The notes under the pieces are model-generated. The model made no database searches and was not told the origin of the DNA. It saw only the letters and a list, made by a program, of their open reading frames with translations. This document shows positions 30,968-39,526 of a DNA stretch of 40,237 nt, one piece after another. Source of the DNA: Planococcaceae bacterium UBA3378 (lineage in GTDB: Bacteria; Bacillota; Bacilli; Bacillales_A; Planococcaceae); contig DEQA01000060.1 of NCBI GenBank assembly GCA_002359075.1, forward strand, positions 1 to 40,237, given 5' to 3'. The translations under genes and the position numbers were made by a program. Every line of letters begins with the position of its first letter. Within the stretch, counting starts at the first letter, position 1.

Positions 30968-31921
30968 TTAAAACCACCCCTTTTTCTTAAACCATATATA
31001 CATAGAGCCCCCCATTACCGCCATCAACCCCAGCGTAAGAAAATAACCGTACTTCCATGCTAATTCGGGCATATGCTCAAAGTTCATCCCGTAAATGCCG
31101 GCGATAAACGTTAACGGAGCGAAGATGGAAGTGATGATCGTGAGGACTTTCATCACATTATTTGTTTGATGGGAATTCAGTGAGAGATAGCTGTCCCGAA
31201 TATCTGCCGTAAGCTCCCGATTGGTCATAAGCATGTCAGAAAGCTTTAAGAGGTGGTCGTAAATGTCAGAAAAATAAGCTTTTCTTTTCAGTACACCACT
31301 TAAATGCTGGGAATTTAACATACGGTAAAGCAGGTCACGCATCGGATTAATGGTATGTAATAGGTTTAATAGCATATATCTCGTCATAAACAATTCATTC
31401 ATGAGGATAGTCATCGATTTACGGTGAATATTGCTCTCGATTTTGTCCAGGCTGTCTTCGATTTTATGGATGAGCGGAAAGTAGTTATCGACTGTCTTGT
31501 CTAAAATTTGGTGAAACACATAAAAAGAATCCCATTGCTTCTTGTTCTCTTGAAATAATATCCTATTCCATACTTCATCCACTTCCTCAGACTGGGTAAG
31601 ATGAAAGGTAACAATAAAATTGCCCCCAATAAAATAATTCAGCTCGTCTTTTAGTATTTCATTTTCTTCCTCCCGGACAATGTGTGTAACAAAAAAGATA
31701 TGGTTATCATAGTAATCCAGCTTCGGCCGCTGAAGCCTTTGGACACAGTCTTCAATCGCAAGAGGATGGAAGTGGAAAGTATCCGCCAACTGTTTTTCCT
31801 CTTCATTCGTAGGCTGATTAAAATCCACCCAAAACCATTTATAAGAAGAAAAATTGATATCTTTTATAGAAAGCTCCGTTTTTACATGATCATCGTTTGT
31901 AATCCCAATAAAATTGATCAC
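30968..31921 (-). CDS. corA: CorA family Mg2+/divalent cation transporter
   Basis: A homopentameric channel that imports Mg2+ (or Co2+/Ni2+) across the cytoplasmic membrane. It has 317 residues: a long cytosolic helical domain followed by two C-terminal transmembrane helices. The signature GMN (278-280, in YGMNFEHMPEL) lies at the end of the first helix, and the C-terminus is basic (KKKGWF). The start is GTG 31921 with AAGGGG 8 nt upstream. No Mg2+ riboswitch is visible upstream. It is a single-gene unit. Confidence 0.93.
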   Translation of the reverse strand: MINFIGITNDDHVKTELSIKDINFSSYKWFWVDFNQPTNEEEKQLADTFHFHPLAIEDCVQRLQRPKLDYYDNHIFFVTHIVREEENEILKDELNYFIGGNFIVTFHLTQSEEVDEVWNRILFQENKKQWDSFYVFHQILDKTVDNYFPLIHKIEDSLDKIESNIHRKSMTILMNELFMTRYMLLNLLHTINPMRDLLYRMLNSQHLSGVLKRKAYFSDIYDHLLKLSDMLMTNRELTADIRDSYLSLNSHQTNNVMKVLTIITSIFAPLTFIAGIYGMNFEHMPELAWKYGYFLTLGLMAVMGGSMYIWFKKKGWF

Positions 31922-32334
31922 CGTATTTACCCCTTCTTACTTGTTAATTTTTGCTTTGTTAATTTAGCAGCAAAACATATACGCCTCTTTTTACCGCAAA
32001 TACGAAAGTCGTCAACAGCTGATGGATATAATAAAACAACCTATTACTGTGTAAGATGCTTCCACTTAACATTTGATATACCTCTTAACATAAGAATTAT
32101 CTTCTTCTCATTTGTTGGACGGCGGGATCTAATAATTCTTTGCTGAATGCACTGTAATTTCATGTAGTATACAGCTAAATAGCTCCAGTTAATCCTGTAT
32201 TAAAACTTCATTAAAAGAAGATATTCAATCGTTCTATTTTTAGATATTTACAATAAGTAATTCATCTCTCGTTTTATCAATGGAAAACTATGGATAAATA
32301 ATATGGGCGATATACGGTGGGAGGGGGACTGGAG
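31922..32334. other. Intergenic region between corA and lipoprotein gene
   Basis: About 410 bp, AT-rich. I see no gene, no strong stem-loop with a T-run and no known RNA motif. It must contain both divergent promoters. Confidence 0.6.
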
Positions 32335-33069
32335 TTGAAAAAAATACTCTGCACGGGAGTTTTACTAGGAGCTGTCATACTGGCATCTTGTACGAAAGAA
32401 GAGGACGGACGCGTAGTAGAAAAAACACCGATTATTGAAATGGAAGAGGAAACGGCTTCAGAAAAAGAAAACAAACTCGAGCTTATGCAGGAAGCATCCG
32501 CTGCTCCGCTCGAATTGACGCAGCAGGAAAAAGAGGCGTATCACAAGCGGTATGTGGATGCGGTAAAGTGGCTAAACGAGCAGAAAGTTGGGCTTTCTAT
32601 GGAGGTTGGCCCAATAGAACAGTTTGAAGATGCAGCTTGGCGGGATCCGGATATTTTTGAGAAAAATATACGGGCTACCGTAGAGAATCATTTAGCCAAA
32701 GAACGTGAAATGCGGCAGGGCTTATCAGAAAAGGATAAAGAGGCAGAGCGGCAAGCGGAGGGAAAAGTAGCGAAAAAAGCATATATGTATATTAGTGAGG
32801 TAATAAATGTTGTTGAAGTTGCTGCGAATTTTCAAACACAGTATAGCGAGGCTGATGGCCGGCAAGTGTTTTCAGGTGTTGATGAGATCACAATACAAGA
32901 GCTAGGTACTAGTGGCACTTGGGAACAGACATCCGCTGACGTCTCATTGATTGACGGTGGTCGCACATATGTTATCGACATTGAGGGGACTTGGAACGGG
33001 CTGGGAGTAACGTTTGAAAAAGCGTTTACTATGGAATTCAACTGTGATCAATACGGGGATGTTTATTAA
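32335..33069 (+). CDS. Lipoprotein of unknown function
   Basis: A secreted lipoprotein of about 244 residues. The signal sequence KKILCTGVLLGAVILASC ends in the lipobox LASC, whose cysteine (residue 19) is lipidated; a Lys/Glu-rich linker follows (TKEEDGRVVEKTPIIEMEEE). The mature part begins with a Glu/Lys/Arg-rich helical region (about 55-145). It ends in a strand-rich domain (VFSGVDEITIQELGTSGTWEQ, then TYVIDIEGTWNGLGVTFEKAFTMEF). I start at TTG 32335, after GGAGGGGG and GGAG; a GTG at 32317 overlaps the ribosome site. It may be coupled to the next membrane gene 13 nt downstream. No family is recognised. Confidence 0.8.
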   Translation: MKKILCTGVLLGAVILASCTKEEDGRVVEKTPIIEMEEETASEKENKLELMQEASAAPLELTQQEKEAYHKRYVDAVKWLNEQKVGLSMEVGPIEQFEDAAWRDPDIFEKNIRATVENHLAKEREMRQGLSEKDKEAERQAEGKVAKKAYMYISEVINVVEVAANFQTQYSEADGRQVFSGVDEITIQELGTSGTWEQTSADVSLIDGGRTYVIDIEGTWNGLGVTFEKAFTMEFNCDQYGDVY

Positions 33070-33082
33070 GCTTTTTATTTAA

Positions 33083-33466
33083 ATGGGGAAGGCGGAGGTT
33101 ACTATAAACGCTATTTTATTGTGGGGGAATGTTATAGCGAGCGGTCTTGTGGCAATAGTTCTTTCCTGGTTCTTTGCAGAAGGGGCGATTGGTGAAGCTG
33201 ACTCTTTGACACCGCAGTTCTTTCTACTCATTCCCATATGGGCAATTAAGTGGGAAAATACGATAATGATTGTTTCCTTATTCGGGATCCTTTTATTTTT
33301 CAGCTTAAATCTATTGGTAGGTATGAAAGTCATCGTAAACGACTATATAACAAGTAATGGTACATCTATCGGGGTATATGCCAGTTTTATAGTGCATATG
33401 ATTGCGAAATTTGGTTTTCATCATAAAAAACAGCAAACTAAAATGCCGAATACCCTTTTGAAATAA
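33083..33466 (+). CDS. Small membrane protein of unknown function
   Basis: A 127-residue protein with three hydrophobic segments (about 9-30, 44-52 with a Trp-rich loop, and 59-80), then a basic C-terminal tail (HHKKQQTKMPNTLLK). It starts 13 nt after the lipoprotein stop and lacks a clear ribosome site, so translation may be coupled; a later start is possible. I cannot assign a family. It is immediately followed by the remnant of another membrane protein, so it may itself be part of a degraded locus. Confidence 0.6.
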   Translation: MGKAEVTINAILLWGNVIASGLVAIVLSWFFAEGAIGEADSLTPQFFLLIPIWAIKWENTIMIVSLFGILLFFSLNLLVGMKVIVNDYITSNGTSIGVYASFIVHMIAKFGFHHKKQQTKMPNTLLK

Positions 33467-33480
33467 TAACTGCCCAGTAG

Positions 33481-33645
33481 AAAACAAGAAAAAAGGGCAC
33501 TGCAGCCACAATCTGCTCCGGAATCAGTGGAGGTCTTTATACGGCTACCTATAAAATGTCCTATATGTGTGCGGCGTTTAATATAGTCGTTCTTTTAGCA
33601 GGGCTTCTTTTCAATGTAAGTATGCTCGGGGTATTTTCCTTGTAG
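33481..33645 (+). pseudogene. C-terminal remnant of a transporter-like membrane protein
   Basis: An uninterrupted 54-codon frame with no start reads KKGTAATICSGISGGLYTAT, then YKMSYMCAAFNIVVLLAGLL and FNVSMLGVF, and a stop. This looks like the last one to two transmembrane helices of a major-facilitator-type transporter. No upstream coding part exists; the preceding bases belong to another small gene. It is most likely the tail of a deleted gene. The remaining bases to 33821 hold nothing I recognise. Confidence 0.45.
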
Positions 33646-33821
33646 GCATGTTTTCTTTCCACTCATTAAGCTATAGGTGCTCTTGTCCTGAAGGAACCCT
33701 TTATGACGATTGCAGTAAATAGTGCCTATCCTTTTGTGTTTTACTATATTTTTTAGAGTTTTTAAAAGAGAGTGCTTCCGGCAGAGAGAAGCACTACGGA
33801 TGGCATCGTAATAAAACGGTT

Positions 33822-34394
33822 TCATTCTTTGCCATCCCGATGATAGATCAGTTGCACAACGCCGGAAGCAAACGTTCTTGTATGAACCAATTTTATATTT
33901 AATCTTTCGTTAAGATTACTAAATAAAGGTTTTCCTTCTCCTAAAGCAACAGGATGAATCGATAATCTGAATTCATCGATAAGCCCTAAATTGATAAAAG
34001 AAGTGATGAGACCCGCGCCGCCATATAACCAGATATCTTTACCGGGCTGGCTCTTCAATTTCCTTACTTCCTCATCAATATTTTCATTGATAAAGATCGC
34101 TTGCTCATCAAGCCCTTTAAGCTGTCGGGAAAATACATATTTCTTTTTACTGTGGACCATTTGCCACAATTCCTTTTCCTCTTCGCTGTCTTCTGCTTTT
34201 GGTCTGTATTGTCCCCAAAGTTCATAGCTTTTTCTACCGTAAAAGATCGTGTCGATTTGATCTAGAAAATGGGTGAATTCCATTTCAGGGTCCATTATAC
34301 ACCAATCCACCTCACCATTCTTTCCCTCAATGAAGCCGTCCAGCGTAACGGCTAAATCTAAAATAATCCTTCTTTTACTAGTGGTACTTGACAT
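33822..34394 (-). CDS. RibD C-terminal / dihydrofolate-reductase-like protein
   Basis: A 190-residue reductase-fold protein of the RibD_C group (YyaP/YwjB-like), which binds NADPH; the physiological substrate in this group is mostly unknown. It starts RRIILDLAVTLDGFIEGKNGEVDW. The central part has DTIFYGRKSYELW, then YVFSRQLKG, and the cofactor-binding IWLYGGAGLITSFINLGLIDEFRLSIHPVALGEGKPLF. AGGAGG precedes the ATG. It is not a folate-pathway DHFR: length and sequence match the RibD-related family. It is a single gene, oriented against the preceding remnant. Confidence 0.88.
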   Translation of the reverse strand: MSSTTSKRRIILDLAVTLDGFIEGKNGEVDWCIMDPEMEFTHFLDQIDTIFYGRKSYELWGQYRPKAEDSEEEKELWQMVHSKKKYVFSRQLKGLDEQAIFINENIDEEVRKLKSQPGKDIWLYGGAGLITSFINLGLIDEFRLSIHPVALGEGKPLFSNLNERLNIKLVHTRTFASGVVQLIYHRDGKE

Positions 34395-34797
34395 TATGTT
34401 TCCTCCTTGTCTTTTCAGTTTATCACCTTATCAGTAATAGTTTCTTTATGTATTGTTCACCGGAAATCAGCTGTGTAACCCATTACCTGATTGACTGTTT
34501 TCCTGGAACTCCTGCGCTCATTATATCAAAAAACTGAATGAGGGAAATCTCGTAATATGTTTAGGGAACTCGAATTGTTTTTTAGGAATCCAAGGATAGA
34601 GAGCGTTTTTTAAAGCGTATAAATGCTGCAAAATAGATGACAAGAATTATCCCTCTACACACATATTTGTAGAAATAGTCAGAAATTTAAGTAGAAAGGA
34701 GAAAAAATTTTTCATCTCCATCCAATTTGTGTTATAAATGACCTATCCTAGTCGATATACGAAGAGTAATTATTATAAAAGATGGAGAGTTTGGAAT
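34395..34797. other. Intergenic control region before the EAL gene
   Basis: About 400 bp with no gene. A hairpin GGAGA (34698-34702) / TCTCC (34715-34719) lies about 80 bp before the EAL protein start and includes a ribosome-site-like sequence. A weak -10-like TATAAA lies at 34733-34738. No riboswitch motif for c-di-GMP was recognised. Confidence 0.4.
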
Positions 34798-36837
34798 ATG
34801 TTTAACCTACCTGCATCATTGGATGTCCACCTTATAAAAGGGGAGTATTCGATGCCACTTGTTGTACTTTCTTTCTTTATTGCATTTGCTGCGTCCTATA
34901 CAGCGCTATTTATCAACCGGCGCATAAGGGAAAATGGCTTTTTCCATAAAAATGTTTGGCTGACGCTTGCCTCTTTAGCGATGGGGCTTGGCATATGGTC
35001 GATGCATTTTATTGGCATGAGTGCATTTATGCTGCCTATTCATATGGAATACCGCGTAAGTACGACAATTTTTTCGATCGTTCCGGCAATCATTGCCTCG
35101 TATGTAGCGTTTTACTTTGCGAACAGAAAAAATACGAGCATTTTTACCTTTATTACTGCAGGGATTTTCATGGGGCTTGGTATTTCATCGATGCATTATA
35201 TCGGAATGGCTGCTATGGAGATGGATGCAGAATACTATTATAAACCGAGTGTATTTATTTTATCTATTATCATTGCCATGGGGGCCTCTTTTGCTTCCTT
35301 GTATATTTTTTCAATTATTTCGAAATCAATGGACCGGATTGCGATAAAAATCGTCACGGCGATTCTAATGGCCACGGCCATTACAAGCATGCATTATACA
35401 GGTATGGTGGCTGTCCGGTTTTATACGATTGGCGAAGCACCATCAGGGCACGGACAGCATACGATGGACGTTTTGTGGATCGTTGTTTTTGTGACGGTCA
35501 GTACAGTGAGCTTGTTTTTGCTGGCAGCTTTGACAAGCCGGTTGGATAAATATGTGGATTACCGTCTGCGGCATTTTGATGCTTTGACAAAATTGCCAAA
35601 CCATAAACAGTTTATTGACGACCAAAAAAAGGTGGGAGAGGGCTATACTGTAGCGATTATTTATCTTCCGGATTTAGAGAAATATATAGTAGGATACGGT
35701 TATTCTGTAGCAGATGAGTTGGTAAAAAACGTAAGTGAAAAAATAGAGCGTATGCTTCCGGAAAATGTGAAGCTGTACCGGACAGAAGCAAATCGCTTTA
35801 CGATCGTTAATACAGAGAAGCACAAAACGAAACAATTAATTGACGTGCTCGAACAGATCTGCACAACCGTAAAAGAACCGATTTTCATTGAGGAACATGC
35901 CATTGTAGTAGAGGTGGTCTGCTCGTTTTCAAAATCAGAAGAACGCCGCTATATTCGGGAGCATTTTGCAGATGCAATGGCTGTTTTGCAATCTCCATCG
36001 ACTGTATATAACCATGCGGTGATTGAATATGATCCGGCCATTCATACATTTAATTTTGAAAGACAGCTAGTGGCAGATATTCAGCATGCGATGGATGCGG
36101 ATGATTTGTTTTTGGTATATCAGCCGAAAATAAACCCGGAAAACGGCGAGCATGTCGGCGTGGAAGCATTGATTCGATGGAACCATCCGGTGTATGGCAT
36201 GGTTTCTCCGGGGGTATTTATCCCGGTATTGGAGGAGTCGCCGGAAATTTACGATGTGACCGATTGGATTATTGAAAAAGTGTGTGGACAAATTGCCCTG
36301 TGGAACGCGGCCAATGTATCGTTTGGGCAAGTATCGATTAATATTCCAGGCATTTATGTCACGTCACCGCGCTTAACGAGCACGCTGAGTGAAAATATAG
36401 AAAAGCATGGCATCCATCCAAAGCAATTGGAGCTGGAAATTACTGAAACAAGTGTGATTCATGATATGGATAATGCCATTGCTGCACTGGAAAAATTTAA
36501 GGACAAAGGATTGTCTGTAGCGCTTGATGATTTCGGTACAGGGCTTTCCTCGCTGTCTTACTTAAAAAGAATACCGATTTCTACAATTAAAATCGATAAA
36601 TCATTTGTAGACGGTGTCCCAGCCTCTGAAAAAGATGCAGAGCTACTAAAAGCGATTATTATTCTAGGCTATTCTTTAAAATTACACGTAGTGATTGAAG
36701 GAGTAGAAACAGAGCAGCAAATGAAATTTTTGGAAACATTCGAAAAACAGCCGATTGTCCAAGGTTACTATTTTGCAAAACCAATGAAGGCAGAGGAATT
36801 AGAACAATGGATTGGGGATAAGCTAATTGAGAATTAG
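34798..36837 (+). CDS. MHYT - degenerate GGDEF - EAL c-di-GMP phosphodiesterase
   Basis: A 679-residue membrane-bound protein that should degrade c-di-GMP. The N-terminal MHYT sensor (about 1-215) has seven transmembrane helices and three M-H motifs (SMHFIGM, SMHYIGM, SMHYTGM), thought to bind metal and sense O2, CO or NO. A GGDEF-like domain (about 235-400) has EANRF in place of the signature, so it should not make c-di-GMP. The EAL domain (about 415-665) is intact: VEALIRW near 455, SINIPG, ITETSV, LDDFGTG near 577, KIDKSF and EGVE near 635. I start at ATG 34798 with GGAGAG upstream; the frame is open 20 codons further. Related to B. subtilis YkoW but lacking an active GGDEF. Confidence 0.92.
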   Translation: MFNLPASLDVHLIKGEYSMPLVVLSFFIAFAASYTALFINRRIRENGFFHKNVWLTLASLAMGLGIWSMHFIGMSAFMLPIHMEYRVSTTIFSIVPAIIASYVAFYFANRKNTSIFTFITAGIFMGLGISSMHYIGMAAMEMDAEYYYKPSVFILSIIIAMGASFASLYIFSIISKSMDRIAIKIVTAILMATAITSMHYTGMVAVRFYTIGEAPSGHGQHTMDVLWIVVFVTVSTVSLFLLAALTSRLDKYVDYRLRHFDALTKLPNHKQFIDDQKKVGEGYTVAIIYLPDLEKYIVGYGYSVADELVKNVSEKIERMLPENVKLYRTEANRFTIVNTEKHKTKQLIDVLEQICTTVKEPIFIEEHAIVVEVVCSFSKSEERRYIREHFADAMAVLQSPSTVYNHAVIEYDPAIHTFNFERQLVADIQHAMDADDLFLVYQPKINPENGEHVGVEALIRWNHPVYGMVSPGVFIPVLEESPEIYDVTDWIIEKVCGQIALWNAANVSFGQVSINIPGIYVTSPRLTSTLSENIEKHGIHPKQLELEITETSVIHDMDNAIAALEKFKDKGLSVALDDFGTGLSSLSYLKRIPISTIKIDKSFVDGVPASEKDAELLKAIIILGYSLKLHVVIEGVETEQQMKFLETFEKQPIVQGYYFAKPMKAEELEQWIGDKLIEN

Positions 36838-37184
36838 GAAATAAAATGAGCTCGTCCGATCGAAGGCTTTTTTACAAGTTGATGAATATTTTAGGAAGAA
36901 TAGCGCTTAATATACAGAAGAACAGTGTACGGTCTACATTCTCATTTTCCGTATGAAGTAAGTGAGCAAATAGGGTAAGAACAGGTACTGTTTTACTTTA
37001 TAATGCTGTATTTGGGTCAAAAAAAACATAGCCATTTATGCTCCGTAAAGCAAGAATATGTGCAAATTGTGCAGGGCAGGTTGACTAAATAATGGCAATG
37101 TGATAATTTCATATACTGAATTGGAATTATTCTAACATAATTAGAATGTTAAAGTACAAATAATAAACAACAGGAGGAATTATC
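36838..37184. other. Intergenic region before ahpC
   Basis: It contains a hairpin (36976-36997: AACAG/CTGTT with extended pairing and TTTA after it) that may terminate the EAL gene from a distance, and the ahpC promoter and operator-like repeats described separately. No gene is seen. Confidence 0.5.
37081..37151 (+). promoter_or_regulatory. ahpC promoter with overlapping inverted repeats
   Basis: Sigma-A promoter: TTGACT (37081-37086), 17-nt spacer, TAATTT (37104-37109) with an extended-10 TG. Downstream, two inverted repeats share bases: ATTCTAA (37129-37135)/TTAGAAT (37141-37147) and TAACAT (37133-37138)/ATGTTA (37146-37151). They are possible PerR or other peroxide-regulator sites, in the transcribed leader, but they match the 7-1-7 Per box only partly. 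Confidence 0.6.
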
Positions 37185-37748
37185 ATGGCATTAATCGGTA
37201 AAGAAATCCAACCATTCTCAGCAAAAGCGTTCCAAAAAGGTGAGTTCATCGACGTATCTTCAGAAAACTTCAAAGGTCAATGGAGTGTAGTGTGCTTCTA
37301 CCCGGCAGACTTCACATTTGTTTGCCCGACTGAATTAGAGGACTTACAAAATGAATATGCAACATTGAAAGAATTAGGTGTAGAAGTATACTCTGTATCT
37401 ACAGACACTCACTTCACACACAAAGCATGGCATGATACTTCAGATACAATCGGTAAAATCGAATATATCATGATTGGTGACCCATCTCACACAATCTCTA
37501 GAGCATTCGACGTATTAAACGAAGAAGACGGCCTTGCTGAGCGCGGTACATTCATCATCGATCCAGACGGTATTGTACAAGCTTATGAAATCAATGCTGG
37601 CGGTATTGGCCGTGATGCTTCTACAATCGTTAACAAAATCAAAGCAGCTCAATACGTTCGCAAAAATCCAGGCGAAGTTTGCCCGGCAAAATGGCAAGAA
37701 GGCGCTGAGACGTTAACACCTAGCTTAGATCTAGTAGGTAAAATCTAA
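37185..37748 (+). CDS. ahpC: Alkyl hydroperoxide reductase peroxiredoxin subunit
   Basis: A typical 2-Cys peroxiredoxin that reduces H2O2, organic peroxides and peroxynitrite in the cytosol, regenerated by AhpF. The 187 residues match the family. The peroxidatic cysteine is C47 in FVCPTE and the resolving cysteine C166 is in EVCPAKW, and the C-terminal PSLDLVGKI is conserved. AGGAGG lies before the ATG. It is followed by ahpF, which supplies electrons from NADH. The promoter at 37081 carries operator-like repeats, consistent with peroxide control. Confidence 0.97.
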   Translation: MALIGKEIQPFSAKAFQKGEFIDVSSENFKGQWSVVCFYPADFTFVCPTELEDLQNEYATLKELGVEVYSVSTDTHFTHKAWHDTSDTIGKIEYIMIGDPSHTISRAFDVLNEEDGLAERGTFIIDPDGIVQAYEINAGGIGRDASTIVNKIKAAQYVRKNPGEVCPAKWQEGAETLTPSLDLVGKI

Positions 37749-37828
37749 GATTTTGAAACTGAACATATAACGATGCAGGCGGCAAAGAACAATCCCTTTG
37801 ATTGATTTTTGTCGCTCTGTTTTTACTA

Positions 37829-37888
37829 AGGAGAATGCGAGGTGAAGGGTCTGCTACTGTAAGCAGTTTTGTAGCAGCAAACAGTATG
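37829..37888 (+). promoter_or_regulatory. Hairpin-bridged ribosome site of ahpF
   Basis: The ATG of ahpF (37886) lacks a ribosome site at normal distance. GAAGGG (within AGGTGAAGGG, 37840-37849) lies about 36 nt upstream, but a stem CTGCTAC (37851-37857)/GTAGCAG (37871-37877) sits between. Folding it would leave about 9 nt from the site to the ATG. An earlier AAGGAG (37829-37834) precedes another in-frame ATG at 37835. Confidence 0.4.
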
Positions 37889-39451
37889 GTATTAGATACG
37901 CAAATTAAAGCGCAATTAAAGCAGTATTTAACATTGCTTGAAGGGGATCTTGTATTAAAGATCAGTGCGGGCGAAGATAAAACATCGCAGGATATGTTAG
38001 AACTCGTAACAGAATTAGAAAATATGTCACCGCGTATTACAGTAGAGCGTGTGCAGCTGGAGCGTACGCCAAGTTTCAGCGTGAATAAAGCTGGCGGGGA
38101 AGCAGAATCAGGTGTAGTATTTGCCGGCCTGCCTTTAGGACATGAATTCACGTCGCTAGTACTTGCTTTGCTGCAAGTGAGCGGCCGTGCGCCGAAAGTT
38201 GATGAAGCGGTAATTCAGCGTATCCAGGCTATTAAAGAGCCGCTGCATTTTGAAACATACGTAAGCCTTACATGCCATAACTGTCCGGATGTTGTCCAGG
38301 CGCTTAATATTATGGCTGTGGTCAACCCGAATATTACCCATACAATGGTTGAGGGCGGTACATTCCAAGATGAAGTGAAGGCAAAAGACATTATGGCGGT
38401 GCCGACTGTTTTCCTAAACAATGAAAACTTTGCCGGCGGCCGTATGGAAATTGAAGATATTCTGCAAAAGCTGGGCAGTAAATCAGACGGCTCTGAATTT
38501 GCGGATGTCGAACCATTTGATGTGCTGGTAGTGGGCGGCGGTCCGGCAGGTGCCAGTGCTGCCATTTATGCTGCACGTAAAGGAATTCGCACAGGGATCG
38601 TAGCTGAGCGCTTCGGCGGTCAAGTAAACGATACATTATCTATTGAAAATATTATCGGTACAAAGTCAACAGAAGGACCGCAATTTGTTGCAAGCCTGGA
38701 AGGTCATGTAGCCGATTATAATATTGATGTAATGAAATCGCAGCGTGTTGCCAATATTTCACGTAAAGAGCTTGTGGAAGTACAGCTTGAAAATGGCGCG
38801 GTGTTAAAAGGGAAAACGGTGATTCTGTCAACAGGTGCCCGCTACCGTCAGCTAGATGTACCGGGAGAAGAAGCATTTAAAAATAAAGGTGTTGCCTACT
38901 GCCCGCACTGTGACGGACCGATTTTCAAAGGGAAAAATGTAGCCGTAATAGGCGGAGGGAACTCCGGTGTGGAAGCTGCGATTGATTTAGCTGGTATTGT
39001 GAATCATGTCACATTGCTGCAGCGCGGTCCTGCATTGAAAGCGGACCTTGTATTGCAGGAGCGTCTTCGCAGCCTGCCGAACGTAACAATCCTGACAAAT
39101 GCCTTAACAGAGGAAATCACAGGTACGGATAAAGTAAACGGGCTGACATATTTAGACCGTGTAACTGGAAAAGAGCAGCATATTGAACTTGAAGGTGTAT
39201 TCATTCAAATCGGGCTGCTGCCAAACACAGAGTTTTTACAAGGAACAATTGATCTAAATACACACGGCGAAATTATCGTCGATAAGCACGGCGCCACAAG
39301 TATGCCGGGTGTATTTGCGGCAGGCGACTGCACAGATACAGTGTTTAAACAAATTATCATTTCCATGGGCTCGGGTGCTACAGCGGCGCTTGGAGCATTT
39401 GACTACCTCATCCGTCATACGGCATCAACACCAGAGTCTGTAGGCGTATAA
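37886..39451 (+). CDS. ahpF: Alkyl hydroperoxide reductase flavoprotein subunit
   Basis: An FAD-dependent NADH:disulfide reductase that passes electrons to AhpC. With ATG 37886 it has 521 residues, the usual length; the N-terminus MVLDTQIKAQLKQYLTLLEG fits AhpF. The N-terminal thioredoxin-fold domain (about 1-195) has the CHNC pair (C130, C133). The FAD site is VVGGGPAGASA (near 215). The redox centre CPHC (C339, C342) precedes the NADH site GGGNSGVEAA. The frame is open about 28 codons upstream; an in-frame ATG at 37835 follows AAGGAG too closely. It lies 137 nt after ahpC and ends in a bidirectional terminator. Confidence 0.95.
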   Translation: MVLDTQIKAQLKQYLTLLEGDLVLKISAGEDKTSQDMLELVTELENMSPRITVERVQLERTPSFSVNKAGGEAESGVVFAGLPLGHEFTSLVLALLQVSGRAPKVDEAVIQRIQAIKEPLHFETYVSLTCHNCPDVVQALNIMAVVNPNITHTMVEGGTFQDEVKAKDIMAVPTVFLNNENFAGGRMEIEDILQKLGSKSDGSEFADVEPFDVLVVGGGPAGASAAIYAARKGIRTGIVAERFGGQVNDTLSIENIIGTKSTEGPQFVASLEGHVADYNIDVMKSQRVANISRKELVEVQLENGAVLKGKTVILSTGARYRQLDVPGEEAFKNKGVAYCPHCDGPIFKGKNVAVIGGGNSGVEAAIDLAGIVNHVTLLQRGPALKADLVLQERLRSLPNVTILTNALTEEITGTDKVNGLTYLDRVTGKEQHIELEGVFIQIGLLPNTEFLQGTIDLNTHGEIIVDKHGATSMPGVFAAGDCTDTVFKQIIISMGSGATAALGAFDYLIRHTASTPESVGV

Positions 39452-39480
39452 TGATCTATAAAGCATTACCGGTAACGATA

Positions 39481-39520
39481 AAAAAGAAGCATTCCTCTCA
39501 TTTTGGGGAATGCTTCTTTT
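39481..39520. terminator. Bidirectional terminator between ahpF and lysE-type gene
   Basis: AAAAGAAGCATTCC and GGAATGCTTCTTTT form a 14-bp perfect stem with A/T tails that serve both convergent genes. Confidence 0.9.
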
Positions 39521-39526
39521 GCATAG

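Noticed and set aside
34541..34590. Apparent repeat of AGGGAA ... CTCG ... TTTAGG before the EAL gene
   Set aside because: The spacing differs between motif parts (22 and 20 bp), so it is not a member of the 21-bp family. It may be chance in AT-rich DNA.
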